64,000 nucleotides of DNA. It comes from Darwinimomas sp963643215 (lineage in GTDB: Bacteria > Bacillota > Clostridia > Lachnospirales > Lachnospiraceae). This document shows positions 9,584-17,654 of this stretch, in pieces (position 1 is the first letter of the stretch; each line of letters begins with the position of its first letter). A program made the position numbers and the translations under genes. Below the pieces are notes generated by a model. The model was given only the letters and a program-made list of their open reading frames with translations. It did not search any database and had not been told where the DNA came from. Location: the NCBI GenBank assembly GCA_963643215.1, contig CAVIJY010000001.1, positions 13,325 to 77,324 of the forward strand, given 5' to 3'.

Positions 9584-10730
9584 CTTTTCTGAAGATCTCC
9601 GTCTGACCGAATCTGTCTGAGCGAATGATGCATATCCAGGTTTTTCCGTTATTGAAGGTGATCTCGTCTCCCTCCATGTTATAGAAATGAGTCGTCCCGT
9701 ACTCGCCGTCCTTGACTATCCGAAGCGGATATCCTCTTCCGTTTGTGAAGAAATATCCGTAGGTTTCACCGCTCAGATTGATATTGAGATATTCTGTCGT
9801 CGCATAGTTTGCAGCCGGCCTGTATTCAAATATCACATTCTTGACTGTTATAGGTCCCTCATCGCCCCGGTGGACATCACCGTACTGATATCTGTGATAA
9901 AGTCCGTCAGACTCATCATATTCGAACCACGGATCATTGTAAGGATATCCGGGCACTATCTTTGAAGCCTCAAGAGAATTGTCAAGCTGTATCTCTTCCT
10001 GCGGCGCACAGAAATTAAAATGCCATGAGGACTTGTCATTCAGTTCTGTCCTGTATCCGCAGCTCGCTATGGCCTTTGTGATAAGCTCTGCACTCGCGTA
10101 TGCATTGTGCGGGGATTTTTTATCCGCGCTTCTGTAAAATGCCGCGCTTCCCTTGCCGGATATGCCGTTCAGATTGTCCATTCCCTCCAGATACGGGAGA
10201 GCAAATGTGGACTGACCATAATGAGCGTATATTGCATCCCACTCTCTGGCAAAGTATGTGTAGTATGTCCTGCAGCTTCGCACAGAGCCGATTCTCTTTA
10301 AATCCTGCCAGTCATCAAAGAGTGCCATGTATCTGACCATGACACCCTCGACAGGAGCTTCATATACGACTCCCGCACGATTGATTCCGTATTGAGGAAG
10401 GGCAGCCTTGTCATTGCTCATCATTATGGCAAGCGGCCTCAGTGTGCCCTTTTCGGCATCGATCCACTCGCCGGTCAGTATGCTTCGTATCTTTCCGTCG
10501 ACTATCTCCCGCTTTTCGTCTGATATCGCAGCAGGCTTTGTTTCAGCAACATCATCGCTGATGATGATCTCCGGCTCCGTGGTCTCCTCCGGCACAGAGG
10601 CCTCGCCCGCATCTGATGTCTCAGGAATCTGTATACTATCCGCCTTCTTCGCACAGCCGGCCGGCAGCACGATGCATATCGCGCATATAAGCAGAAGCCT
10701 TATAATATTTGTTGTGGTTTTTTTATTCAT
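9561..10730 (-). CDS. DUF3048 (YerB-like) lipoprotein
   Basis: Predicted secreted lipoprotein of about 389 residues. The ATG at 10730 is preferred over the longer frame because it gives a compact signal peptide: MNKKTTTNIIRLLL, a hydrophobic stretch, then a lipobox-like VLPAGC with cysteine near residue 23. An acidic linker (EEATEPEIIISDD-like) leads to the DUF3048 core: RPLAIMMSNDKAALPQYGI, VYEAPVEGVMVRYMALF, RIGSVRSCRTYY and the C-terminal YFFTNGRGYPLRI. B. subtilis YerB is the named relative; its function is not settled. The start overlaps the ybeY stop by eight bases. Confidence 0.88.
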   Translation of the reverse strand: MNKKTTTNIIRLLLICAICIVLPAGCAKKADSIQIPETSDAGEASVPEETTEPEIIISDDVAETKPAAISDEKREIVDGKIRSILTGEWIDAEKGTLRPLAIMMSNDKAALPQYGINRAGVVYEAPVEGVMVRYMALFDDWQDLKRIGSVRSCRTYYTYFAREWDAIYAHYGQSTFALPYLEGMDNLNGISGKGSAAFYRSADKKSPHNAYASAELITKAIASCGYRTELNDKSSWHFNFCAPQEEIQLDNSLEASKIVPGYPYNDPWFEYDESDGLYHRYQYGDVHRGDEGPITVKNVIFEYRPAANYATTEYLNINLSGETYGYFFTNGRGYPLRIVKDGEYGTTHFYNMEGDEITFNNGKTWICIIRSDRFGQTEIFRKDGTRADQ

Positions 10731-11226
10731 GCCGCCTTTTATACCCCAATGCATCAAGTATCGTTCTTTGCAGCTCTTCCATCTCTTCACGCTGAGCATC
10801 CTCAATATGATCAAAGCCGCACAGATGAAGTACACTGTGGCATACCAGAAAGGCCAGCTCACGCTTTTGTGTGTGGCCGTATTCCTCAGCCTGCGATATG
10901 ACCCTGTCTGCGCATATCACTATATCGCCCAGCATCAGCTCTCCGGTCTCCGGATTGAATGCGTCAGGATCGTCCTCCAGTGAGCCAAAGTCTCCCGGCC
11001 TGTCGTACTCGTTCATGGGAAAGCTCAGTACATCGGTGGCCGCATCTATCCCGCGATGCTCTCTGTTGATCTCCTTTATAGACCCGGCATCCGTTATCGT
11101 CACAGATACCTCCGCCTCAAAGGGCTCCTCGAGATAATCCAGCGTTCCTTCCACCACCTCGTTTATGATTTTTCTGTACGGTATATGGAGCCTTCCCGGC
11201 ACCTCATTGTCGATCAGGATAGTCAT
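10723..11226 (-). CDS. ybeY: Endoribonuclease YbeY (16S rRNA 3' maturation)
   Basis: Zinc-dependent endoribonuclease involved in 16S rRNA 3'-end processing and ribosome quality control. The 167-residue protein ends with the metal site CHSVLHLCGFDHI, which supplies the three histidines of the H-x3-H-x5-H motif. The upstream block DAATDVLSFPM is also conserved in the family. It overlaps phoH (ATGA) and the DUF3048 gene. phoH-ybeY is a widespread pair; here the usual diacylglycerol kinase, cdd and era genes do not follow, and era lies about 41 kb away. Confidence 0.95.
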   Translation of the reverse strand: MTILIDNEVPGRLHIPYRKIINEVVEGTLDYLEEPFEAEVSVTITDAGSIKEINREHRGIDAATDVLSFPMNEYDRPGDFGSLEDDPDAFNPETGELMLGDIVICADRVISQAEEYGHTQKRELAFLVCHSVLHLCGFDHIEDAQREEMEELQRTILDALGYKRRHE

Positions 11227-12206
11227 CGTCTCCTCCTGCCTGGCGCAGATTCCTTCTTTTCGTACTTTTCGTATGCATCGACGATTTTCTGAACGAGAGG
11301 ATGTCGAACCACATCCTTGCTGCTCAGCTCGCAGAAGCCGATTCCCTCGATGTTCTTTAAAACCTTTGCCGCAATATCCAGCCCCGACGGCTGATCCTTC
11401 GGAAGATCCTTCTGCGTGCGGTCTCCCGTGATCACGGCCTTTGAGCCGAAGCCTATCCTCGTCAGAAACATCTTCATCTGTGCCGGTGTAGTATTCTGAG
11501 CCTCATCCAGGATGATATAGGCGTTGTCAAGCGTCCTTCCGCGCATATAAGCAAGAGGCGCCACCTCTATGAGTCCCTTTTCGGAATTGGCCGCAAAGCT
11601 CTCTGCTCCCATGATCTGATACAGCGCGTCATACAGCGGTCTCAGATACGGATCTATCTTGCTCTGCAGGTCACCCGGGAGAAAACCGAGTTTTTCTCCT
11701 GCTTCGATGGCCGGGCGCGTCAGGATGATGCGCGATACCTCTCCGTCCTTGAAGGCCTGAATAGCCATGGCCATGGCCAGATATGTCTTTCCGGTGCCCG
11801 CCGGGCCTATGCCGAATGTGATCATATTGCTGCGAATGCTGTCCACATACTTCTTCTGCCCCACAGTCTTCGGCTTCACCGGCTTACCCTGAATGGTGCG
11901 GCATATGATATCATTGTCTATCTCAACTATGGCATCGGATGTTGATTCATTCATACACAAGGATATGGCATAGTCCACGCTCTGCTCGGTGATGCTGTTG
12001 CCGCGCCTTGCAAGCTGTACAAGATTGTTGAACACATCGGCAGCATTTTCTGCGCCGCTTTGCGGTCCTATGATCTTGAGCTCTCCGTCGCGCTCGATCA
12101 CCGATACATGAAATGCTTTTTCTATCTTTTTTAAATTGTGATCCAGCTGACCGCATACCTCGCGCTCATATGCAGCGGGGATATCATATATAAGCTCTGT
12201 CTCCAT
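11223..12206 (-). CDS. phoH: PhoH-family ATPase
   Basis: Cytosolic ATPase of the PhoH family (327 residues). Walker A is FGIGPAGTGKTYLAMAMA at about residues 133-150, and Walker B/DEAQ box is AYIILDEAQNTTPAQMKMFL. The N-terminal half holds a KH-like region. The start METELIYDIPA has GGAGG immediately upstream. PhoH-like proteins are thought to act in RNA metabolism together with YbeY; this gene overlaps ybeY by four bases. It lies about 75 bases downstream of rpsU across a hairpin terminator, so it may be expressed by partial readthrough. Confidence 0.93.
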   Translation of the reverse strand: METELIYDIPAAYEREVCGQLDHNLKKIEKAFHVSVIERDGELKIIGPQSGAENAADVFNNLVQLARRGNSITEQSVDYAISLCMNESTSDAIVEIDNDIICRTIQGKPVKPKTVGQKKYVDSIRSNMITFGIGPAGTGKTYLAMAMAIQAFKDGEVSRIILTRPAIEAGEKLGFLPGDLQSKIDPYLRPLYDALYQIMGAESFAANSEKGLIEVAPLAYMRGRTLDNAYIILDEAQNTTPAQMKMFLTRIGFGSKAVITGDRTQKDLPKDQPSGLDIAAKVLKNIEGIGFCELSSKDVVRHPLVQKIVDAYEKYEKKESAPGRRRR

Positions 12207-12243
12207 GCTCCTCCGAATATATGGAATACTTTCTGCACATATG

Positions 12244-12278
12244 AAAAGCGGCAGAGCCGAAGCTCCGCCGCTTTATTT
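12244..12278 (-). terminator. Rho-independent terminator of rpsU
   Basis: An 8-bp outer stem (AAAGCGGC with GCCGCTTT) and a 4-bp inner stem (GAGC with GCTC) with one mismatch enclose a CGAA loop. On the minus strand it begins 8 bases after the rpsU stop and is followed by TTTTC. It separates rpsU from phoH, but the short T tract suggests it may be leaky. Confidence 0.8.
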
Positions 12279-12282
12279 AGCA

Positions 12283-12459
12283 TTAATTGTATTTACGCTT
12301 TCTAGCTGCTTCAGATTTTTTCTTACGTCTGACGCTTGGTTTTTCATAATGCTCTCTCTTACGAATTTCCTGCTGAATACCAGCCTTCGCGCAATTCCTC
12401 TTGAAACGACGAAGAGCACTATCAAGACTCTCGTTTTCTTTCACAATCACGTTTGACAT
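12283..12459 (-). CDS. rpsU: 30S ribosomal protein S21
   Basis: Short 58-residue gene. The translation begins MSNVIVKENESLDSALRRFK, the S21 signature, and continues with RNCAKAGIQQEIRKREHYEKP and a strongly basic tail (RRKKKSEAARKRKYN). S21 binds the 30S platform near the anti-Shine-Dalgarno region. A very strong ribosome-binding site, GGAGGGGGG, lies about 12 bases upstream of the ATG. A consensus promoter precedes it and a hairpin terminator follows. S21 levels are often regulated, but no leader regulatory element is evident in its roughly 40-base 5' UTR. Confidence 0.97.
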   Translation of the reverse strand: MSNVIVKENESLDSALRRFKRNCAKAGIQQEIRKREHYEKPSVRRKKKSEAARKRKYN

Positions 12460-12504
12460 CGAAAAGCTAACCCCCCTCCCGGTTGTGAAAATAGAAACAT
12501 GCTA

Positions 12505-12532
12505 ATTATAGCACAATGCATACACTCGTCAA
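12505..12532 (-). promoter_or_regulatory. Promoter of rpsU (sigma-A type, extended -10)
   Basis: Minus-strand TTGACG (-35, 12532-12527) and TATAAT (-10, 12510-12505), separated by 16 bases and preceded by TGC for an extended -10 (TGCTATAAT). Transcription would start near 12498, about 40 bases before the rpsU ATG. Confidence 0.85.
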
Positions 12533-12587
12533 TGACTATTTTTACAGAATTGCATTTTAGCTGCGCCGTCCGGCTTCTTAGCCTGTC

Positions 12588-12616
12588 TTGACGAAGAACC
12601 TTACATAAATTAGTAT
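12588..12616 (+). promoter_or_regulatory. Promoter of rqcH, predicted to give a leaderless mRNA
   Basis: TTGACG (12588-12593), 17 bases, then TAGTAT (12611-12616). The expected transcription start is 12622-12625, which is at or just before the rqcH ATG at 12625. No Shine-Dalgarno sequence is found upstream of that ATG. The promoter is divergent from that of rpsU. Confidence 0.6.
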
Positions 12617-12624
12617 AGCTTATT

Positions 12625-14415
12625 ATGGCACTTGACGGAATAACTATAGCGGCACTCACCGGAGAGTTTTCCCGGCTTCTGACAGGCGGAAGAATCTCCA
12701 AGATAGCGATGCCCGAAAAGGACGAGCTCCTTCTTACAATAAAAAATCAGTCGCAGACATACAGACTCCTGATATCGGCGGGAGCCTCTCTTCCGCTCAT
12801 CTATATCTCCCCGGAGAATAAGACATCACCGCAGACGGCTCCGAGCTTCTGTATGCTCTTGCGCAAATACATAGGAACAGCCAGGATACTTTCCATCAGA
12901 CAGTCAGGTCTGGAGCGCATCATCATATTCGAGCTTGAGCACCGCAACGACATGGGCGATATAAGCACCAAGCGGCTTATTATAGAGCTCATGGGCAAGT
13001 ATTCAAACATCATATTTACTGATGATCGGGATACCATACTTGATGCTATACGGCATGTTCCGGCCAATGTCAGCTCTCTTCGGGAGGTTCTTCCGGGAAG
13101 AAGATACTTCCTTCCGGAAGAGCTTGTCAAGGCGGATCCTCTTACCGAAACATGTGACGGCTTCTGCAAGAGACTCTCAGGCTCTCATTGTGCAGTCTAC
13201 AAAGCCATCTATACGATATATTCCGGAATCAGTCCGCTTATATCCGGTGAGATATGCTTTCGGGCCGGTGTAGACAGCGACAAGACGCCGGACTGCTGTG
13301 ATGACGGCGAGCTGAACAGACTCTTCGATGCCTTCAGCTCCATGATGAACATAGTAAAAACCGGCAGCTATTCGCCAAATATGATATTGAATGGTGATAT
13401 ACCGGAGGAATATGCTCCCGTACGCATCACCAGCTTAGGCAGTGAGCGGTATCGCGCTATTCCATACGATTCCATGAGCATGCTGCTCTTTGACTTCTGT
13501 GCAAAGCGCGATGCAGTAAATCGAATCAGGCAGAAGTCTTCGGATCTTCGCCGCATAGTCAATACAGCCCATGACCGCGCCGTAAAAAAATACAGTCTTC
13601 AGGAAAATCAGCTTAAGGACTGTGAAAAAAAAGACCGCTACAAGATATACGGAGATTTACTGAATACTTACGGCTACAGTCTCAGCGGCGGCGAGAAAAG
13701 CTTTACCTGCCTGAACTATTATGACGACAATCGAGAGATCACCATACCGCTTGATGAGACCTTGTCTGCACGGGACAATGCCGTAAGATATTATGACAGA
13801 TATGCCAAGCTGCGCCGCACTCAGACCGCTTTATCCGAGGAGATACTGCGAACGAAGGCTGATATAGAGCATCTGGAGAGCATCTCCCTGAGCCTTGACA
13901 TAGCCTCCGGTGAGGCCGATCTGGCTCAGATCCGCAATGAGCTGGAAAGCTTCGGATATATCAAAAAGCATGCCATGCACCAGCTTTCGGGGAAAGCCAG
14001 TAAAAAAGATCTTGCAAAGGGCGGACAGGGCGGTCGAACTCCAAAATCCGAGCCGCTGCATTTCGTATCCTCTGACGGATATGACATATATGTCGGAAAG
14101 AACAACTATCAGAACGAGGAAATCACATTTAAGATGGCCTCCGGCAATGACTGGTGGTTTCATGCCAAAGGGGTTCCGGGATCTCATGTGATAGTACGGT
14201 GCGGAGCCGATGCCGGCAGCCTTCCTGACAGAGTCTTTGAAGAGGCCGCCGCGCTTGCCGCGTATTATTCCTCGGTATCAGGTTCAGCCAAAGTCGATGT
14301 TGATTATACGCAGAAGAAGAATCTGCGGCGCGTCAACGGAGGCGCACCCGGATTTGTGATCTATCATACAAATTACAGTATGTCTATCGCACCAAGGCAG
14401 CTTCCGGTCTCGTAG
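12625..14415 (+). CDS. rqcH: Ribosome quality control protein RqcH (NFACT family)
   Basis: RqcH binds stalled 50S-peptidyl-tRNA complexes and directs Ala-tailing of the nascent chain. The 596-residue protein has the NFACT-N start MALDGITIAALTGEFS, central coiled-coil segments (about residues 300-420) and the NFACT-R block GNDWWFHAKGVPGSHVIV at about 507-524. The ATG at 12625 gives the family-typical N-terminus, yet it has no ribosome-binding site, which fits a leaderless transcript. Older annotations call this family fibronectin-binding protein. It is monocistronic, flanked by a promoter and a strong terminator. Confidence 0.93.
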   Translation: MALDGITIAALTGEFSRLLTGGRISKIAMPEKDELLLTIKNQSQTYRLLISAGASLPLIYISPENKTSPQTAPSFCMLLRKYIGTARILSIRQSGLERIIIFELEHRNDMGDISTKRLIIELMGKYSNIIFTDDRDTILDAIRHVPANVSSLREVLPGRRYFLPEELVKADPLTETCDGFCKRLSGSHCAVYKAIYTIYSGISPLISGEICFRAGVDSDKTPDCCDDGELNRLFDAFSSMMNIVKTGSYSPNMILNGDIPEEYAPVRITSLGSERYRAIPYDSMSMLLFDFCAKRDAVNRIRQKSSDLRRIVNTAHDRAVKKYSLQENQLKDCEKKDRYKIYGDLLNTYGYSLSGGEKSFTCLNYYDDNREITIPLDETLSARDNAVRYYDRYAKLRRTQTALSEEILRTKADIEHLESISLSLDIASGEADLAQIRNELESFGYIKKHAMHQLSGKASKKDLAKGGQGGRTPKSEPLHFVSSDGYDIYVGKNNYQNEEITFKMASGNDWWFHAKGVPGSHVIVRCGADAGSLPDRVFEEAAALAAYYSSVSGSAKVDVDYTQKKNLRRVNGGAPGFVIYHTNYSMSIAPRQLPVS

Positions 14416-14440
14416 ATTTGCCGAATGCCGCGTATGATAC

Positions 14441-14478
14441 GAGAGGCCGGCGGTCACATGACCGCCGGCCTCTTTTTC
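14441..14478 (+). terminator. Rho-independent terminator of rqcH
   Basis: A GC-rich perfect 14-bp inverted repeat (arms GAGGCCGGCGGTCA and TGACCGCCGGCCTC, 14443-14472) is followed by TTTTTC. It sits 25 bases after the rqcH stop. The T tract is on the plus side only. Confidence 0.92.
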
Positions 14479-14495
14479 TTAATGATTTAATGAAT

Positions 14496-14562
14496 GGTTC
14501 GGGTGCACCCGAACCTCCGGTTACTCGGATGATTTCGTGCTTCGCACTCCCACACTGTAACC
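14496..14562. repeat. Short derivative (copy A, 67 bp) of the GGTT...TIR repeat family
   Basis: Carries both element ends, GGTTCGGGTG at the left and CACTGTAACC at the right, with an internal deletion joining the CGTGCTTCGCACTCCCAC hairpin directly to the right end. The palindrome GGTTCGGGTGCACCCGAACC forms one hairpin. It lies between the convergent rqcH and serS genes. The flanking hexamers ATGAAT and AAGAAC match at only 4 of 6 positions, so no clear target duplication remains. Its hairpins may also serve as the serS 3' end. Confidence 0.85.
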
Positions 14563-14576
14563 AAGAACGCATATCA

Positions 14577-15860
14577 TCATGGTCTAAGCTCCTTGATGCC
14601 GCCCATATAAGGCCAGAGAACCTCGGGTATCGTCACGCTGCCGTCTGCCTGAAGATGGTTCTCAAGAAAAGCGATCAGCATACGGGGCGGAGCCACGCAG
14701 GTATTGTTTAATGTATGTGCGAAATACTTGTTGCCGTTTGCATCCTTTACGCGGATGCGAAGCCTTCTGGCCTGAGCGTCGCCCAGATTCGAGCAGCTTC
14801 CTACCTCAAAGTACTTCTTCTGTCTCGGAGACCATGCCTCTACATCACAGGACTTCACCTTAAGATCAGCCAGATCACCGGAGCAGCACTCAAGCGTACG
14901 AACCGGAATATCCATGCTTCTGAAGAAATCAACGGTATTCTGCCACAGCCTGTCATACCACATCATGGAATCCTCGGGCTTGCAGATGACTATCATCTCC
15001 TGCTTTTCAAACTGATGTATACGGTATACGCCTCTTTCCTCTATACCGTGCGCACCCTTCTCCTTTCTGAAGCAGGGAGAATATGATGTAAGCGTGTACG
15101 GAAGCTCGGCCTCATCATTTATGGAATCTATGAACTTTCCTATCATGGAATGCTCCGATGTTCCGATCAGATAGAGATCCTCGCCCTCTATCTTGTACAT
15201 CATGGCGTCCATCTCCGCAAAGCTCATGACACCGGTTACAACCTCCGAACGGATCATGAAGGGCGGAATGACATATGTAAAGCCTCTGGAGATCATGAAA
15301 TCACGCGCATATGCTATAACCGCCTCGTGAAGCCTTGCAAGATCGCCCATCAGATAGTAGAAGCCGTTTCCTGCCACCTTGCGTGCGCTGTCAAGATCTA
15401 TGCCGTGGAGCTTCTCCATGATTTCTGTATGATACGGAATCTCGAAATCAGGGACAACAGGCTCACCGAATTTTTCTATCTCAACATTCTCAGAGTCGTC
15501 CTTTCCGATAGGAACAGACGGATCGATGATGTTGGGTATGATCATCATATCCTTCTTGATCTTCTCCTGAAGCTCGGTCTCCAGCGGCTCAAGCTCAGCA
15601 AGCCTTCCGGCGAGCTCTGCCACCTTTGCCTTTGCCGCCTCAGCCTCCTCCTTCATGCCCTTTGACATGAACTGTCCGATCTCCTTGCTGACCTTGTTCT
15701 TCTCGGCTCTGAGATTGTCTGCCTCTGTCTGAGTCTCTCTTGCCTTCGCGTCAAGCTCGATCACCTCGTCAACCAGCGGCAGCTTCTGATCCTGAAACTT
15801 GTTCCTGATATTCTGTTTTACGATTTCAGGATTCTCTCTAACAAACTTAATGTCCAACAT
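14577..15860 (-). CDS. serS: Seryl-tRNA synthetase
   Basis: Class II aminoacyl-tRNA synthetase charging tRNA-Ser (427 residues). The N-terminal MLDIKFVRENPEIVKQN leads into the long antiparallel coiled-coil arm (about residues 30-105) that reads the tRNA-Ser variable loop. Motif 2 is CFRKEKGAHGIEERGVYRIHQF and motif 3 NNTCVAPPRMLIAFLENH. The ATG at 15860 was chosen over the longer frame because of GGAGGAAAAAGCT just upstream and the standard N-terminus. It overlaps the rpe 3' end by 14 bases. There is no T-box leader. Confidence 0.96.
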   Translation of the reverse strand: MLDIKFVRENPEIVKQNIRNKFQDQKLPLVDEVIELDAKARETQTEADNLRAEKNKVSKEIGQFMSKGMKEEAEAAKAKVAELAGRLAELEPLETELQEKIKKDMMIIPNIIDPSVPIGKDDSENVEIEKFGEPVVPDFEIPYHTEIMEKLHGIDLDSARKVAGNGFYYLMGDLARLHEAVIAYARDFMISRGFTYVIPPFMIRSEVVTGVMSFAEMDAMMYKIEGEDLYLIGTSEHSMIGKFIDSINDEAELPYTLTSYSPCFRKEKGAHGIEERGVYRIHQFEKQEMIVICKPEDSMMWYDRLWQNTVDFFRSMDIPVRTLECCSGDLADLKVKSCDVEAWSPRQKKYFEVGSCSNLGDAQARRLRIRVKDANGNKYFAHTLNNTCVAPPRMLIAFLENHLQADGSVTIPEVLWPYMGGIKELRP

Positions 15861-16521
15861 AGCTTTTTCCTCCATCCGTTGCAGTATATAGTGCATGAAT
15901 ATTTTCTTCAATATTACCCTTAAATACAGCCGACCCGGCAACGATATCATCGACTCCGGCTGCCTTCAGCTCCGCGGCATTGGCAGTGCTTACACCCCCG
16001 TCTACCTGGATATCAAACTTGAGCCCGCGCTCAGTCCTGGTTCTGTCAAGAAGCCGGATCTTGTCAAGCGCATACGGTATAAATGACTGTCCGCCAAAGC
16101 CCGGATTCACGCTCATGATGAGAACCAGATCCACATCACACAGCAGATTCTCGAGCATGCTGACCGGCGTTCCCGGATTCAGCGCCACACCTGCCTTTAA
16201 ACCAAGTGACTTTATGGCTTTGATGCTGCGATCTATGTGCTTGCAGGCTTCGTAATGAACAGTAAGTCCGCAGGCTCCTGCCTTTTTAAATGTCTCAAAA
16301 AAGCGATCCGGCTCCGTCACCATCATATGAACATCCATAAACAGCTCCGGATAATGACTGCTTATGCTCTTTAAGATGCTGTCCCCGAAGGATATGGCGG
16401 GAACGAAATCGCCGTCCATAACATCAAAATGGATATGCGTCACTCCGGAGCGCACACAGGCATCAAGCTGCTCCTTCAGCACGACAAAGTCAGCAGAAAG
16501 AACCGAAGGTGATAATATCAT
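15847..16521 (-). CDS. rpe: Ribulose-phosphate 3-epimerase
   Basis: TIM-barrel enzyme of the pentose phosphate pathway that interconverts D-ribulose 5-phosphate and D-xylulose 5-phosphate. At 224 residues it has family length. The start MILSPSVLSADF (ATG at 16521) and the motifs HFDVMDGDFVPAISFG, VMSVNPGFGGQSFIP-like and VDGGVS carry the metal-binding His/Asp residues and the phosphate loop. rsgA-rpe is a conserved clostridial neighbourhood; here a DUF362 gene sits between them. Confidence 0.95.
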   Translation of the reverse strand: MILSPSVLSADFVVLKEQLDACVRSGVTHIHFDVMDGDFVPAISFGDSILKSISSHYPELFMDVHMMVTEPDRFFETFKKAGACGLTVHYEACKHIDRSIKAIKSLGLKAGVALNPGTPVSMLENLLCDVDLVLIMSVNPGFGGQSFIPYALDKIRLLDRTRTERGLKFDIQVDGGVSTANAAELKAAGVDDIVAGSAVFKGNIEENIHALYTATDGGKSYVGH

Positions 16522-16535
16522 ACAGCCTAGCCTCC

Positions 16536-17639
16536 TCAATCCAGTGATCTGATAAATGCAGCCATCTGTGCACCTGTAGGCGGACATCCGGGACAGTTGT
16601 GCTCGCAGCCCTTGGTGCATCTGCCCACACCGGCAAATCCTCCCTCTGTGCTCTGCCAGCCCTGGCCAATCCGTATCTTGTCCTTCAGATTTCTGAGACC
16701 GCCCTCATCATTTATCCTGTCCAGCGCATATATGAGATTGCCGTAGCATGCGCTGCACGCATCCTTTGCATCCGTATATGATGCCAGCTTCTCAACTCTT
16801 CGGCTCGGCTTGAACTTTCCTCTGCCCTTCGGCGGCTCATTCACGTTTATAAACTCCGCATGAGACACGTCCGGATCGCCGACCCCCAGCTTTGCCGCAT
16901 ATCCGATATACGGAATATCACTCGTCTCGTATCCCATGGTCTCGGCCACGAAGGCATCGCACAGCACAGGATCCTTGCAGCAGAATATTCTGTCCATACG
17001 AACCGGATTTCCGCCTTCTTCAAAGTCCAAATCTCCGCAGATATTATCTACGATGATGAACTCATGCATGCGCTCCTTTACAGCTTTTGAAAGCAATGCG
17101 ATCGGACGGTGGAGACCCTGCGTATGAAATCTCCTCTTCTCCGAGTTTGTGATGATACCCTTGTGATTCTTCAATGCACAGGTTACCGTTGTCTGGCAAT
17201 GGCCCTTTAAAACCGGAAGATTTATGAGCCAGTCAAGCTCCAGAGCCTTATCCGTGATACTCATGGAGTACCCGTCTATATCGATATCCGTATGCGAATC
17301 CGCCTGCAGATCATAGTAGGGAACCTTCTGGCGCTTTGCGGCGGGGCCTATGCCCGACACTACAAATGCCGAGCTTGTTCTGTCGCCGACCCATGATCCC
17401 TCGAGAACGCAGAGATCAGTAAAGCCGTGGTCCTTCAGATATATCAGAGTTCCCTCGACAATCTCGGGATGTGTGGTAGCTCCGGATGATGCTTCTCTGG
17501 CTACAACAAGATTGGGCTTCAAACCTATCTTCGCATTTTTATCACCGATCTCAGATGCCAGATCCGCGGCCTCAAGCAGATCTATGGTCATCTGCTTATA
17601 GTCGGTACCATGGATCATATAAAACTGATTATCCTTCAT
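16536..17639 (-). CDS. DUF362-domain protein with C-terminal Cys-rich tail
   Basis: 367-residue protein matching DUF362. Visible conserved parts are IGLKPNLVVAREASSGATTHPEIVEG, INLPVLKGHCQTTVTCALKNHKG and VDNICGDLDFEEGG. The C-terminus carries CSACYGNL at about residue 292 and then GRCTKGCEHNCPGCPPTGAQ, a cysteine array that could bind an Fe-S cluster or zinc. The spacing is not a classic 4Fe-4S ferredoxin motif. DUF362 members are often redox proteins of unknown substrate. It is inserted between rsgA and rpe, 14 bases before rpe, and so is probably cotranscribed. Confidence 0.8.
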   Translation of the reverse strand: MKDNQFYMIHGTDYKQMTIDLLEAADLASEIGDKNAKIGLKPNLVVAREASSGATTHPEIVEGTLIYLKDHGFTDLCVLEGSWVGDRTSSAFVVSGIGPAAKRQKVPYYDLQADSHTDIDIDGYSMSITDKALELDWLINLPVLKGHCQTTVTCALKNHKGIITNSEKRRFHTQGLHRPIALLSKAVKERMHEFIIVDNICGDLDFEEGGNPVRMDRIFCCKDPVLCDAFVAETMGYETSDIPYIGYAAKLGVGDPDVSHAEFINVNEPPKGRGKFKPSRRVEKLASYTDAKDACSACYGNLIYALDRINDEGGLRNLKDKIRIGQGWQSTEGGFAGVGRCTKGCEHNCPGCPPTGAQMAAFIRSLD

Positions 17640-17654
17640 ATCCCCCTCCTAACA

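Noticed and set aside
15861..15900. Possible T-box leader upstream of serS
   Set aside because: serS overlaps the rpe 3' end, leaving no room for a T-box; no T-box sequence or antiterminator is visible.
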